A stretch of 64,000 nucleotides of DNA from Clostridiales bacterium (GTDB lineage: Bacteria > Bacillota > Clostridia > Oscillospirales > Oscillospiraceae). The DNA lies in contig SFDT01000013.1 in the NCBI GenBank assembly GCA_004558115.1, forward strand, positions 1-64,000, in the 5' to 3' direction. This document shows, piece after piece, positions 1-10,500 of this stretch. Position 1 is the stretch's first letter, and each line of letters starts with the position of its first letter. The notes below the pieces were generated by a model, which saw nothing but the letters and a program-made list of their open reading frames with translations, ran no database searches and was not told where the DNA came from. The position numbers and the translations under genes are program-made.

Positions 1-450
1 GATGTCCTTTTTCTTTTGTTAGAAGCGAACTCGCTACCTCCACCCATGCGCGAAGCGCATATTCAATCAGAGGTGAGGCAGGGTTCCTGCGAATGGCCGT
101 CGTCCTCACAAGCTCCATATCTCTCAGGTTTGTCTGTTGCCAAACCTTCGTTCATTTCGCTGCTCGTCCTCTCCCCACCGAAACCGCTCCGCTGGGTTTC
201 GGCGGGGACCCTTCGTTCGTGGGATGCCGGGAAGCGGGTTCGAGCCTCGTTGCCCGCTCCGGCTCAGAAACTTCCTGTTTGACACGAATCCCCGCCTGCG
301 GCGAGGCTTCTTAGTCGGACAGGAAGTTTCTTCGCCTTCGGCCGAGAATCGCTTCGCTGGATTCACGGCCGAGTGACGAAGACCGCTCCGCTGGGTTTCG
401 GCGGGAGCCTTACATGAGGACATCCAGCTTTGGATGTCCGTTTTCTTTTG
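1..450. repeat. Intergenic region with direct and inverted repeats
   Basis: I find no credible gene here; the overlapping short reading frames have no recognisable protein features. A 23-bp sequence beginning CCGCTCCGCTGGG is present at 184-206 and again at 383-405. The first 18 bases of the window resemble 432-450 (GATGTCC followed by TTTTCTTTT). An inverted repeat of AAACTTCCTGT and ACAGGAAGTTT lies around 267 and 319. The region looks like a duplicated or decayed intergenic segment that starts outside the window. Confidence 0.5.
418..450 (+). terminator. Rho-independent terminator-like hairpin
   Basis: GGACATCC (418-425) pairs with GGATGTCC (432-439) across a 6-nt loop and is followed by GTTTTCTTTT. 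The gene it serves is left of the window or lost. The window itself begins with what looks like the 3' arm and T-tract of a second copy. Confidence 0.55.
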
Positions 451-590
451 CCGGAGGCAAATGCCAAGCCTGTTTTGAACGCACAGCCAGACGGCGTATC
501 TCCTTTTTTCAGGAAATTCCGGGAAAAAGGGCTATACATTTTAGTGAAAACCAGTTATAGTATTAAAGAATATGCAAAGGAAGTGAAGTC

Positions 591-1247
591 GTGGAGCTGG
601 ACATCATGGAGGCCATGCGCTATCTGGGCGCGGGGGAGGGGGACGATGCCCTGCGGCGGCAGCTGGCGGCGGTGGCGTCGGAACTGACAGCCGCCCTGAA
701 GCCCCGGTATGTGTACCGGGTGTTCGATTTGGCCCGGGAGAATGGCGATATTCTCCTGACGGGCACCGGCGTGCGGCTGACCGGCGCCACGGCGTCCACC
801 ATGCTGGCCCAGTGCCGCCGGGCGGCGCTGCTGGCCTGCACTCTGGGGTCCGGTTTTGACACGCTGCTGCGGAAGGAGCAGGCCCGGGACATGGGCCGGG
901 CCGTCATGCTGGATGCCTGCGGCAGCGCCTGGGTGGAAAGCGGCTGCAACGCGGCGGAGGAGGAACTCCGCGCCCGCCTGCCGGGTCTGTTCCTCACAGA
1001 CCGGTTCAGCCCCGGCTACGGAGACCTGCCCCTGGATATCCAGCCGGCGGTCTGCGCCGCTCTGGACGCGGGGCGCCGGGTGGGCATCCATGTGTCGGAC
1101 AGCTTCCTGATGAATCCAATGAAATCGGTGACGGCGGTCATCGGCATCGCGGACCGGCCCCAGATGGCCCGGGTCCGGGGCTGCGCATACTGCGCCATGG
1201 CGGCCAGCTGCCGCCTGCGCAAAGGAGGAAAGCACTGTGGGATTTGA
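591..1247 (+). CDS. Vitamin B12-dependent methionine synthase activation (reactivation) protein
   Basis: This 218-aa protein matches the AdoMet-binding activation domain that forms the C-terminus of long MetH proteins, here as a separate polypeptide. The diagnostic motif RFSPGYGDLPLDIQ lies around residues 136-149, followed by a SD-SFLMNPMKSV segment that binds AdoMet in the family. Its expected role is to let AdoMet and an electron donor re-methylate cob(II)alamin when MetH is inactivated. The GTG start is preceded by AAAGGAAGTG. The stop overlaps the start of metH by 11 nt, so the two are translationally coupled. I see no S-box or B12 riboswitch in front of it. Family and role are clear; the electron donor cannot be named from sequence. 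Confidence 0.9.
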   Translation: MELDIMEAMRYLGAGEGDDALRRQLAAVASELTAALKPRYVYRVFDLARENGDILLTGTGVRLTGATASTMLAQCRRAALLACTLGSGFDTLLRKEQARDMGRAVMLDACGSAWVESGCNAAEEELRARLPGLFLTDRFSPGYGDLPLDIQPAVCAALDAGRRVGIHVSDSFLMNPMKSVTAVIGIADRPQMARVRGCAYCAMAASCRLRKGGKHCGI

Positions 1248-3594
1248 GGGGATCCAAAACAAGATCGTGATACTGGACGGCGCCATGGGCACCGTGCTCC
1301 AGCAGCGGGGACTGCCCCCCGGCGGCCAGCCGGAGCTGCTGAATCTGACGGAGCCGGCGCTGCTGCGCTCCGTGTACGAGGAATATGTGGATGCCGGCAG
1401 CCAGGTGGTGTATACGAATACCTTCGGCGCCAACGGCCTGAAGCTGGAGAGGACCGGCCACTCTGTGGACGAGATCGTCACGGCGGCGGTGAAGCTGGCA
1501 AAAGAGGCTGTGGGGAGCCGGGCCCTGGTGGCGCTGGACATCGGCCCCCTGGGAGAGCTGCTGGAGCCCATGGGCAGCCTGCCCTTTGAGCGGGCCTACG
1601 ACCTGTTCCGGGAGATGGCGGAGGCCGGTGCCCGGGCCGGAGCGGACCTGGCGGTCATCGAGACCATGACGGACCTGTACGAGGCCAAGGCGGCGCTGCT
1701 GGCGGTGAAGGAGCACACGGATCTGCCGGCATTTGTCACCATGTCCTTTGAGCCCCGGGGCCGCACTTTCACCGGCTGCACCGTGGCCTCCATGGCCCGG
1801 ACGCTGGAGGGCCTGGGGGCGGACGCCATCGGTCTCAACTGCTCCCTGGGGCCGGATATGCTGGCTCCCATGCTGAAGGAGCTGTGCGAAAACACCCGCC
1901 TGCCGGTGATCGCCAAGCCCAACGCGGGCCTGCCGGACCCGGTGGACGGCCATTATGACATGGGGCCGGAGGACTTCGCGGCGGCGCTGGCCCCCTGCCT
2001 GGATCTGGGCGTCACGTTGTTCGGCGGCTGCTGCGGCACGTCCCCGGCCTATATCCGGGCCGTGGCGGCGGCACTGGAGGGCAAAACGCCGACCAAGCGG
2101 CACTATGACGCCGTGCCCTTTGTCTGCACCGCCACGGAGCCTCTGCGGCTGGACGGCGTGCGGGTCATCGGCGAGCGCATCAACCCCACCGGCAAAAAGC
2201 GGTTCCAGCAGGCCTTGCTGGAGGAGGACCTGGATTATATCTTGGATGTGGGCCTCCAGGAGGTGGACGCCGGAGCGGATATCCTGGACGTGAACGTGGG
2301 CTATCCCGGCGTGGACGAGGTGTCCATGCTGCCCCGGGTGGTGAAAAAGCTGCAAAGCGCCCTGGACATCCCCTTGCAGCTGGACTCCACCAACCCGGCG
2401 GCTTTGGAAGCGGGCTTGCGGGTGTACAACGGCAAGGCGGCGGTGAACTCCGTCAACGGCGACCCGGCGGTGCTGGAGCGGCTGCTGCCCATCGTGAAAA
2501 AATACGGCGCCGCCGTGGTGGGTCTGGCTCTGGACGAAAACGGCATCCCCCAGACAGCGGAGGGCCGGGTGGCCATTGCCCGCCGCATCCTGGAGGCGGC
2601 CATGGCCCACGGCATCCCCAAAGAGGATGTGTGGATCGACTGCCTGACGCTGACGGTCTCCGCCCAGCAGGACCAGGCAATGGAGACCCTGCGGGCGGTG
2701 CGGACCGTCCATGAGGAGATGGGCCTGCGGACGGTGCTGGGCGTGTCCAACATCTCCTTCGGCCTGCCCAACCGGCCTCTCATCACCCAGAATTTCCTCA
2801 TTCAGGCCCTGGGGGCCGGATTGAGCCTGCCCATCATCAACCCCAACCAGCGGGAGATGATGGACGCGGTAGCGGCTTTCCGGGTGCTCTCCGGCGAGGA
2901 CCGGGAGTGCCGGGCCTACGTGGACCGCTTCACCGGCATGGACACCAAGGCGGCGCCTGCCCCGGCCGCGGCGGAAATGACCTTGGACGAGGCCATCATC
3001 CGGGGCCTGCGGGCCGACGCCGGCAAGCTGGCCAAGGCCGCCCTGGAGACGGAGGACGAGCTCTCCCTGGTGGAGGGCCACCTGATCCCCGCCCTGGACA
3101 AGGTGGGCGAGGGCTATGAACAGGGTAAGGTATTTTTGCCCCAGCTCCTCAGCGCCGCCCAGGCGGCCCAGTCGGTGTTTGAGGTCATCCGGGCCTCTAT
3201 TGCCCAAAAGGGCGGCGCCCCGGTGAAAAAGGGGAGCTTGATCATCGCCACCGTCAAGGGCGACATCCATGACATCGGCAAAAACATCGTCAAGACCGTG
3301 CTGGAAAACTACGGCTACGAGGTCATTGACCTGGGCCGGGACGTTCCGCCGGAGACCATTTTGCAAACGGTGGAGGCGGAGCACATCCGCCTGGTGGGCC
3401 TGTCGGCCCTCATGACCACCACCCTGCCGGCCATGGAGGAGACCATCCATCTTCTCCAGACCCTGCCGGAGCCTCCCGCCATCATGGTGGGCGGCGCGGT
3501 GGTGACGCCGGAATATGCCCGCCGGATGGGGGCGGATTACTACTCCAAGGACGCGCGGCAGTCCGTGGAGATCGCCAGAGAGGTATTGGGATAA
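1237..3594 (+). CDS. metH: Cobalamin-dependent methionine synthase, short form without activation domain
   Basis: At 785 aa this is the three-module MetH. The homocysteine-binding, zinc-containing barrel spans about residues 1-290, with the Cys-Cys zinc motif GGCCGTS near 263. The methyltetrahydrofolate-binding barrel spans about 310-560, starting at GERINPTGKKRFQ. The B12 cap and Rossmann domain span about 575-785, with the cobalt-ligating His in DIHDIGKN near residue 678. E. coli MetH has about 1,227 aa because it also carries the AdoMet activation domain; here that domain is the upstream gene. The start is GTG with AAAGGAGG 9 nt upstream, overlapping the previous gene. The stop overlaps the next start (TAATG). 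It needs cobalamin, which fits the uptake operon downstream of prfC. Confidence 0.95.
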   Translation: MGFEGIQNKIVILDGAMGTVLQQRGLPPGGQPELLNLTEPALLRSVYEEYVDAGSQVVYTNTFGANGLKLERTGHSVDEIVTAAVKLAKEAVGSRALVALDIGPLGELLEPMGSLPFERAYDLFREMAEAGARAGADLAVIETMTDLYEAKAALLAVKEHTDLPAFVTMSFEPRGRTFTGCTVASMARTLEGLGADAIGLNCSLGPDMLAPMLKELCENTRLPVIAKPNAGLPDPVDGHYDMGPEDFAAALAPCLDLGVTLFGGCCGTSPAYIRAVAAALEGKTPTKRHYDAVPFVCTATEPLRLDGVRVIGERINPTGKKRFQQALLEEDLDYILDVGLQEVDAGADILDVNVGYPGVDEVSMLPRVVKKLQSALDIPLQLDSTNPAALEAGLRVYNGKAAVNSVNGDPAVLERLLPIVKKYGAAVVGLALDENGIPQTAEGRVAIARRILEAAMAHGIPKEDVWIDCLTLTVSAQQDQAMETLRAVRTVHEEMGLRTVLGVSNISFGLPNRPLITQNFLIQALGAGLSLPIINPNQREMMDAVAAFRVLSGEDRECRAYVDRFTGMDTKAAPAPAAAEMTLDEAIIRGLRADAGKLAKAALETEDELSLVEGHLIPALDKVGEGYEQGKVFLPQLLSAAQAAQSVFEVIRASIAQKGGAPVKKGSLIIATVKGDIHDIGKNIVKTVLENYGYEVIDLGRDVPPETILQTVEAEHIRLVGLSALMTTTLPAMEETIHLLQTLPEPPAIMVGGAVVTPEYARRMGADYYSKDARQSVEIAREVLG

Positions 3595-5393
3595 TGGATA
3601 TCAGAAGCGCATTGAAGCAGGGAAAACCCCTGCTGTTCGACGGTGCCATGGGCACCTATTTCAACACGTTGACCGGCCTGCCCTCCGACCAGTGCGAGCG
3701 GGCCAACCTGGACCGGCCCAAGGAGATCCTGGCCATCCACCGGGCCTATCTGGAGGCCGGCTGCCGGGCCATCAAGACCAACACCTTCGCCGTGGGCGCG
3801 GAGCTGGCGGAGGGCAATGGGGCGCTGGCCCTGGAGATCGTCCGCTCCGGCTGCCGCATCGCCAAGGAGGCGGCCAAGCCCTTCGGCGCCTGGGTGTTCG
3901 CGGACATGGGCCCTGTGCCCCAGGGCAAGCGCGTCACCCCGGCGGAAGCCTACTGCCGCCAGGCGAAAGAGTTTTTGGCCCAGGGCGTCACCAATTTTCT
4001 GGTGGAGACCCTGCCCACCAACGACGGCATCCCGGAGTTGGCCCGGTATTTAAAGGAGCAGTGCCCGGAGTCCTTTCTCATCGTATCCTTCGCCGTCAGC
4101 TCCGACGGCGTCACCTGGGAGGGCCGCCGGGGCGCGGAGCTGTTCCGCCAGACGGCCCAGCTGCCGGGGGTGGACGCCGTGGGCTACAACTGCGTCTCCG
4201 GCCCCCACCACATTCTGGAGCAAATTCAGCGCACGGATATCGGGGGCGTCATCCTCTCCGCCATGCCCAACGTGGGCTATCCCACCGTGGTGGGACACAA
4301 GACCGTGTTCCAGGGCGCACCGGACTACTTCGCCGAGAAGATGGTGGAGATCGTCCAGAGCGGCGCCGCCATCGTGGGCGGCTGCTGCGGCACCACGCCC
4401 CAGCACATGGCCCGGCTGGCCGCCGCCCTGTCCAAGCCCCTGCCCGCCCGGCAGGAGAGCCCCAAAAGCAGCCAGCGGTCCCAGCGGACGGCGGGGGACA
4501 ACCCCCTGTGGGACAAGCTCAGCGCCGGCAAGCGGGTGGTGGCCGTGGAGCTGGACCCGCCGGTGGACGATGACATCAGCTTTTTCCTGGACGGCGTGGA
4601 GACGCTGCGGGACGCCGGCGCCGACGTGGTGACCATCGCCGACTGTCCGGTGGGCCGTCCCCGGGCGGACAGCAGCCTGCTGGCCTGCAAGGTCAAGCGG
4701 GAGCTGGGAGTGGAGCCCCTGCCGCACATGGCTTGCCGGGATAGGAACCTGAACGCCACCAAGGCGCTGCTGCTGGGCCTTTCCATCGAGGGCGTACATA
4801 ACGTGCTGCTGGTCACCGGCGACCCCATCCCCACGGAGGACCGCAGCGAGGTAAAGAGCGTGTTCAACTTCAACTCCCGGAAGCTGGCCCGCTATGTCAG
4901 CGGCCTCAATGAGAGCACCCTCACCACGCCGTTCCGCATCTTCGGTGCCCTGAACCTCAACGCCCGGAACTTCGCCATCCAGCTGAAAATGGCCCAGGAG
5001 AAAGAGGAGTGCGGCGTGGCGGGCTTTTTGACCCAGCCGGTGCTGTCGGCGGAGGCTCTGGAGAACCTGAAGCTGGCCCGTGAGACCCTGAAGGGGAAGA
5101 TTTTGGGCGGCGTGTTCCCGGTGGTCAGCTATAAAAACGCCTGCTTTCTCAACAACGAGATCTCCGGCATGCGGGTGTGTGACGAGATCGTGGCCCTGTA
5201 CAAGGGCAAGGAGCGGGAGGAGGCGGAGGACCTGGCTGTCCGCATTTCCGCCCGGGTGGCCCGGGAGGTGGAGCCCTATACCGACGGCCTCTATCTCATG
5301 ACACCCTTCCGCCGGGTGGCGCTCATCAAGCGCATTCTGGGGAAATTCAATAAAAAACAGCGTGTACGGAACATCCGTACACGCTGTTTTTAA
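3594..5393 (+). CDS. Bifunctional homocysteine S-methyltransferase / 5,10-methylenetetrahydrofolate reductase
   Basis: This 599-aa fusion (YitJ-like) has an N-terminal homocysteine methyltransferase barrel (about 1-290, LLFDGAMGTY at the start and the zinc motif GGCCGTT near 262). The C-terminal FAD-dependent MTHFR barrel covers about 305-585, with a LVTGDP motif typical of the reductase. MTHFR makes the methyl-THF used by the MetH encoded just upstream, so the operon covers both methyl supply and methyl transfer. The substrate of the first domain is homocysteine by family; its methyl donor is unknown. The ATG overlaps the metH stop by one base. The last codons and the stop lie inside a strong terminator hairpin, so the C-terminal tail (about residues 587-599) is encoded by the terminator. 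Confidence 0.92.
   Translation: MDIRSALKQGKPLLFDGAMGTYFNTLTGLPSDQCERANLDRPKEILAIHRAYLEAGCRAIKTNTFAVGAELAEGNGALALEIVRSGCRIAKEAAKPFGAWVFADMGPVPQGKRVTPAEAYCRQAKEFLAQGVTNFLVETLPTNDGIPELARYLKEQCPESFLIVSFAVSSDGVTWEGRRGAELFRQTAQLPGVDAVGYNCVSGPHHILEQIQRTDIGGVILSAMPNVGYPTVVGHKTVFQGAPDYFAEKMVEIVQSGAAIVGGCCGTTPQHMARLAAALSKPLPARQESPKSSQRSQRTAGDNPLWDKLSAGKRVVAVELDPPVDDDISFFLDGVETLRDAGADVVTIADCPVGRPRADSSLLACKVKRELGVEPLPHMACRDRNLNATKALLLGLSIEGVHNVLLVTGDPIPTEDRSEVKSVFNFNSRKLARYVSGLNESTLTTPFRIFGALNLNARNFAIQLKMAQEKEECGVAGFLTQPVLSAEALENLKLARETLKGKILGGVFPVVSYKNACFLNNEISGMRVCDEIVALYKGKEREEAEDLAVRISARVAREVEPYTDGLYLMTPFRRVALIKRILGKFNKKQRVRNIRTRCF
5354..5390. terminator. Bidirectional terminator overlapping the end of the HMT-MTHFR gene
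   Basis: AAAACAGCGTGTACGG (5354-5369) and CCGTACACGCTGTTTT (5375-5390) form a perfect 16-bp stem with a 5-nt loop and A/T tails on both sides. It ends the methionine operon on the plus strand and prfC on the minus strand. The upstream coding frame continues through it and stops at 5391-5393. Confidence 0.9.
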
Positions 5394-5398
5394 GTTGC

Positions 5399-6979
<1,581 letters not shown>

Positions 6980-7011
6980 AATGGTGCCTCCTTTTTTACA
7001 GTAACCAATCT

Positions 7012-7040
7012 AATTTACCATATCATGTGGAGCTTTTCAA
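7012..7040 (-). promoter_or_regulatory. Sigma-A promoter for prfC
   Basis: On the minus strand TTGAAA (7035-7040) and TAAATT (7012-7017) are 17 bp apart, about 33 bp from the prfC start. Confidence 0.6.
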
Positions 7041-7099
7041 GATTTTACCGACGGCTTTGCCCGTAAATATCCGAAAAAAGAGCGTTTTTCCGCCGGGCA

Positions 7100-7129
7100 T
7101 TGACAGGCTGCGGCTCCGCGCACTATAAT
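7100..7129 (+). promoter_or_regulatory. Sigma-A promoter of the cobalamin uptake operon
   Basis: TTGACA (7100-7105) and TATAAT (7124-7129) are both consensus hexamers, separated by 18 bp, just upstream of the cobalamin riboswitch. Confidence 0.8.
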
Positions 7130-7139
7130 GGCGGCAAAT

Positions 7140-7355
7140 GAACAGGTGCATCGTGTCCCGGAGCCTTTGACACCAATGGCCCCGGGATGAGGGAATTCGG
7201 TGAGAATCCGAAGCGTGCCGGCACTGTATGTGAGAGAGACCGCCAAAGGGCCGCGCAGCGGCGCTGGACGAAAGTCCGCCATTGGGAAACTGAGAAGGTA
7301 GGCGGGACCGCAGGAGCGTTTGCTCCCTATCACGAGCCAGGAGACCTACTTTGCA
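7140..7355 (+). ncRNA. Cobalamin (B12) riboswitch
   Basis: The conserved core elements of the cobalamin riboswitch appear in order: GGGAATTCGGTGAGAATCC (from about 7190), GCCGGCACTGTA (about 7216), and the closing B12-box AGCCAGGAGACCTACT (from about 7335). A paired A-rich/G-rich region lies between them. It is followed by hairpins that could form the expression platform (7367-7393, and a GC-rich stem at about 7412-7444), then the RBS and ATG at 7510. By family knowledge adenosylcobalamin binding represses expression, so the downstream genes should be induced when B12 is scarce. Confidence 0.92.
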
Positions 7356-7366
7356 TGACTGCTGAA

Positions 7367-7444
7367 ACACATCTGCGGCAGCGGATGTGTTTGGTTGCGC
7401 TGCGGAAAAACGGCCGCGGTGGTCCGGAAGGACTGCCGCGGCCG
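7367..7444 (+). terminator. Expression-platform hairpins of the B12 riboswitch
   Basis: AAACACATC and GATGTGTTT pair around 7367-7389. GGCCGCGGTGGTCC and GGACTGCCGCGGCC pair at about 7412-7443 with a GGAA tetraloop, followed by a weak T-containing tail. Either could be the ligand-controlled terminator; the sequence alone does not decide. Confidence 0.5.
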
Positions 7445-7509
7445 CTTTCATACTTCCGGGAGCCGGCGGCGGAGAAGCGGAACAGGAAGACAGAAAGGAG
7501 CGAACACAT

Positions 7510-10500
7510 ATGAAAAAACGTTTGGCGAGCTGGCTTCTGGCGCTGGTCCTGCTGGCCCAGCTGCTGCCGGGATATGCCCTGGCTGCGGGAGAAGACGACG
7601 AGGAAGCGGATGCTCCCCGTGCCGTGACCGTGACCCTCAGCGCCCAGCAGGGCACAGACTTTCTGGCCCGGGAGGAGCAGCTGACCGTTTCCTATGGCAC
7701 GGCCAGCTGGTATGGCTTTGAACCGGCGGCGGAGGGGGAGATCACCGTCCTGGACGCCCTGGTGGCGGCCCATCAGAAGCTGTACGGCGAGGATTTTACG
7801 GCGGAGACGGCGGAGGACTATCTGTCCATCTCCTACGGCAGCCCCCAGGCCATGTTCGGAAACGGGGAAACGGCGCTGTACAGCGGCTTTGCCGTGAACC
7901 ACACCTATCCTATGGATGAGGACGGCGTGGGCTATACGGCAGCCACGGCGCCCCTGGCCGACGGCGATGTGGTGGAGTTTTTCTATTATGAGGACGCATC
8001 CTGGTGCGATTACCTCACGTGGTTTGCCGACGGCTCCGGCCAACCGCTGGATACCGTGGGGGCGGAGGCGGGCCAGCCCTTCACGCTGTACCTGCGGGGC
8101 TTTATCTATATGAACGGCTATGCGAGCCCCCAGCCGGAGCCGGTCTACAACAGCGGGTACGCGCTTTCGGCCTATACAGTGGATGAGGATGGCCAGCTGG
8201 AGGACTGTCTGTGCGACATTACAGAGGATACCGGCGCGGCAGTGATGACATTTGACCAGCCGGGCACCTATCAGATTACGGCCATGGGCTATGCGGAGGA
8301 TGGCTCCCGGATCGTCATGCCCTCCTGCAAGGTGGTTGTGGCGGAGGCGGGCTCCGAAGCGACTATCAAGCTGGAGGCGGAGGGCCTGTCCCCGGCATTT
8401 TCCCCGGAGGTCACCGCCTACACCATGCCGGACCAGGCCTGCGAAAAGGGCAGCGTGGCCCTGACGGTGACGGCTCCGGAGGATATCGCCATCTCCGCCA
8501 GCGTCAACGGAGGAGAACCGGCGGTTATGACCTCCGGCGTCGGCGCCGGGCTCAACCTGCGGGCGGGCACCAACCAGATCGCCTGCACGCTGGCATCCGG
8601 TACCGGGGAAACGACTTATACCGTGACGGTGAAGCGGGCCGTGGCGCTGGCGTCCTTGACCGCCAAAACGGAGGAGGGCAAGACCGTCACCGTTTCCAAG
8701 GCGGGTGAGAACGGCTACACCGCCTCCGCGGCGATCGGCTCCACCCTGGTGCTGACCCCCACGGCGGCGGGAGACAAGGGCAACACGGTGGTCACCGTCA
8801 ACGGCCAGCCGCCGGCGGAGAGCTACCCCATCCGGGAGGGGGAAAACACCTTCCGCATCCGTCTGGAGAGCCGGGATGGCACCGTCAGCGCGGAGTACAC
8901 CCTGACCGTCACCGGCGCTGCGGCGGCGGAGGGCGGCCTGCCCCAGTATGAGGCCCAGTGGAAAAACTTCCGCAACAGCGATGATAACCTGGCGGTGACA
9001 GATGCCAAAACGCCCCGGACAGCAGAGGAGACTGCCCTCCGCTGGCGCAGCAGCGAGAGCCTCAACGACGGGTGGAACTATGTCTCCCCCCTGCTGATGG
9101 TGGACGGGGACCTGTTCTGCACCGCCGGGACCACAATTTACCGCATTGACAGCGAGACCGGCGATGTGCGGGCACAGGGTACCATGGTGGGTTCCAACGG
9201 CGCCTGGGGCAACGCGCCTCTGGCCTATGGCGAGGGCATGATTTTTGTCCCTCTGCTGGACAATCAGGACCATGGACATGGCCGGGTCCAGGCTTTCAAC
9301 GCCGGGGACCTGACCTCCCTGTGGGTCAGCGAGTCCCTGGGCAGCCAGTGCACCACGGCCCTCATTTACCGGGACGGCTGTGTGTACGGCTCCACCGGCA
9401 ATTCCTCGCCGGCGATGTTCTTCTGCCTGACGGCAGAGGATGAGGACCCGGCGGCGGAGGATGAGACCAAGACCGCCCTTTGGACGGCCCTGGAGGAGGA
9501 CTATCCCAACGGCTCCTACTGGGCCACGCCTCTGGTGACGGAGAACGCGGTGGTCTACGGCACCGACGCCAACAGCGGCGGGACGGCAGCCCTGTTCTCC
9601 CGGGACCGGCTTACCGGCGACTGTTTGGACCGGGTGGACCTGGAGGGCATGGGCAGTGTGCGCTCCTCCCTGGTCCGCAGCGGGAATACGCTGTATTTCA
9701 CCACCAACGGCGGCTACCTCTGTTCCGTGCAGCTGGCGGAGGATGGCACCCTCAGTGGCCTTGCCTGCGTGCGGCATGAGAACACCGGATACAGCACCAG
9801 CTCTCCGGTCATCTACGACGGCGTGGTGTACTACGGCGCCCAGGGCTGCCTGGTGGCGGCGGATGCTGCTGCGCTGGCGGAGCTGCGGCGGGTGGCGTTC
9901 CCGGACACCGGCGCCGGTGTCCAGGCATCCCCTCTGCTGACCACGGCCTATACGGAAGGGGATGCTGTCTACCTCTATGTGACCCAGAACACCACCCCCG
10001 GCACCATGTACGTGGTGAAGGACAACGGCGAAGCCCTGGCCCTTTCCGCCCTGTACACACCGGAGGAGGCCGACTGGTGCACCGCCTCCGCCATTTGTGA
10101 CGGCGACGGCACCATTTACTATCACAATGATTCCGGCTATCTCTATGCCCTGGAGCGGACGGAAACGGCCCAGCAGCGCTACCGCGTGACCTTCGCCGTG
10201 GAGCCCTCCGGCGCGGAGGTGACGGTGGCCGGCTGCACGGCGGAAGGTGACGGGAGCTTCCTCCTGGGAAGCGGCACCTACGCCTATACCGTGGGCTGTG
10301 AAGGCTATCAGACTGCCAGCGGCACCCTGACTGTCACGGAGGAGGAGCTGGGCACGGACCGGACGATCACCGTGTCCCTCGTCCGGGAGCAGGGGGGCGG
10401 CACCGCCTCCCGGATCCGGGTCAGCGTACAGGTCAAGACCCACGACGGTGGGGCCTGCGGCGGCGGATATACGTATCAGAGCAATGAAAAGGACTACACC

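Noticed and set aside
430..590. A SAM (S-box) or cobalamin riboswitch in front of the methionine operon
   Set aside because: The conserved core sequences of either riboswitch are not present in this stretch.
555..1571. A 338-aa open frame on the minus strand across the MetH reactivation gene
   Set aside because: It is a GC-rich antisense shadow of clearly recognisable plus-strand proteins, with low-complexity composition and no RBS.
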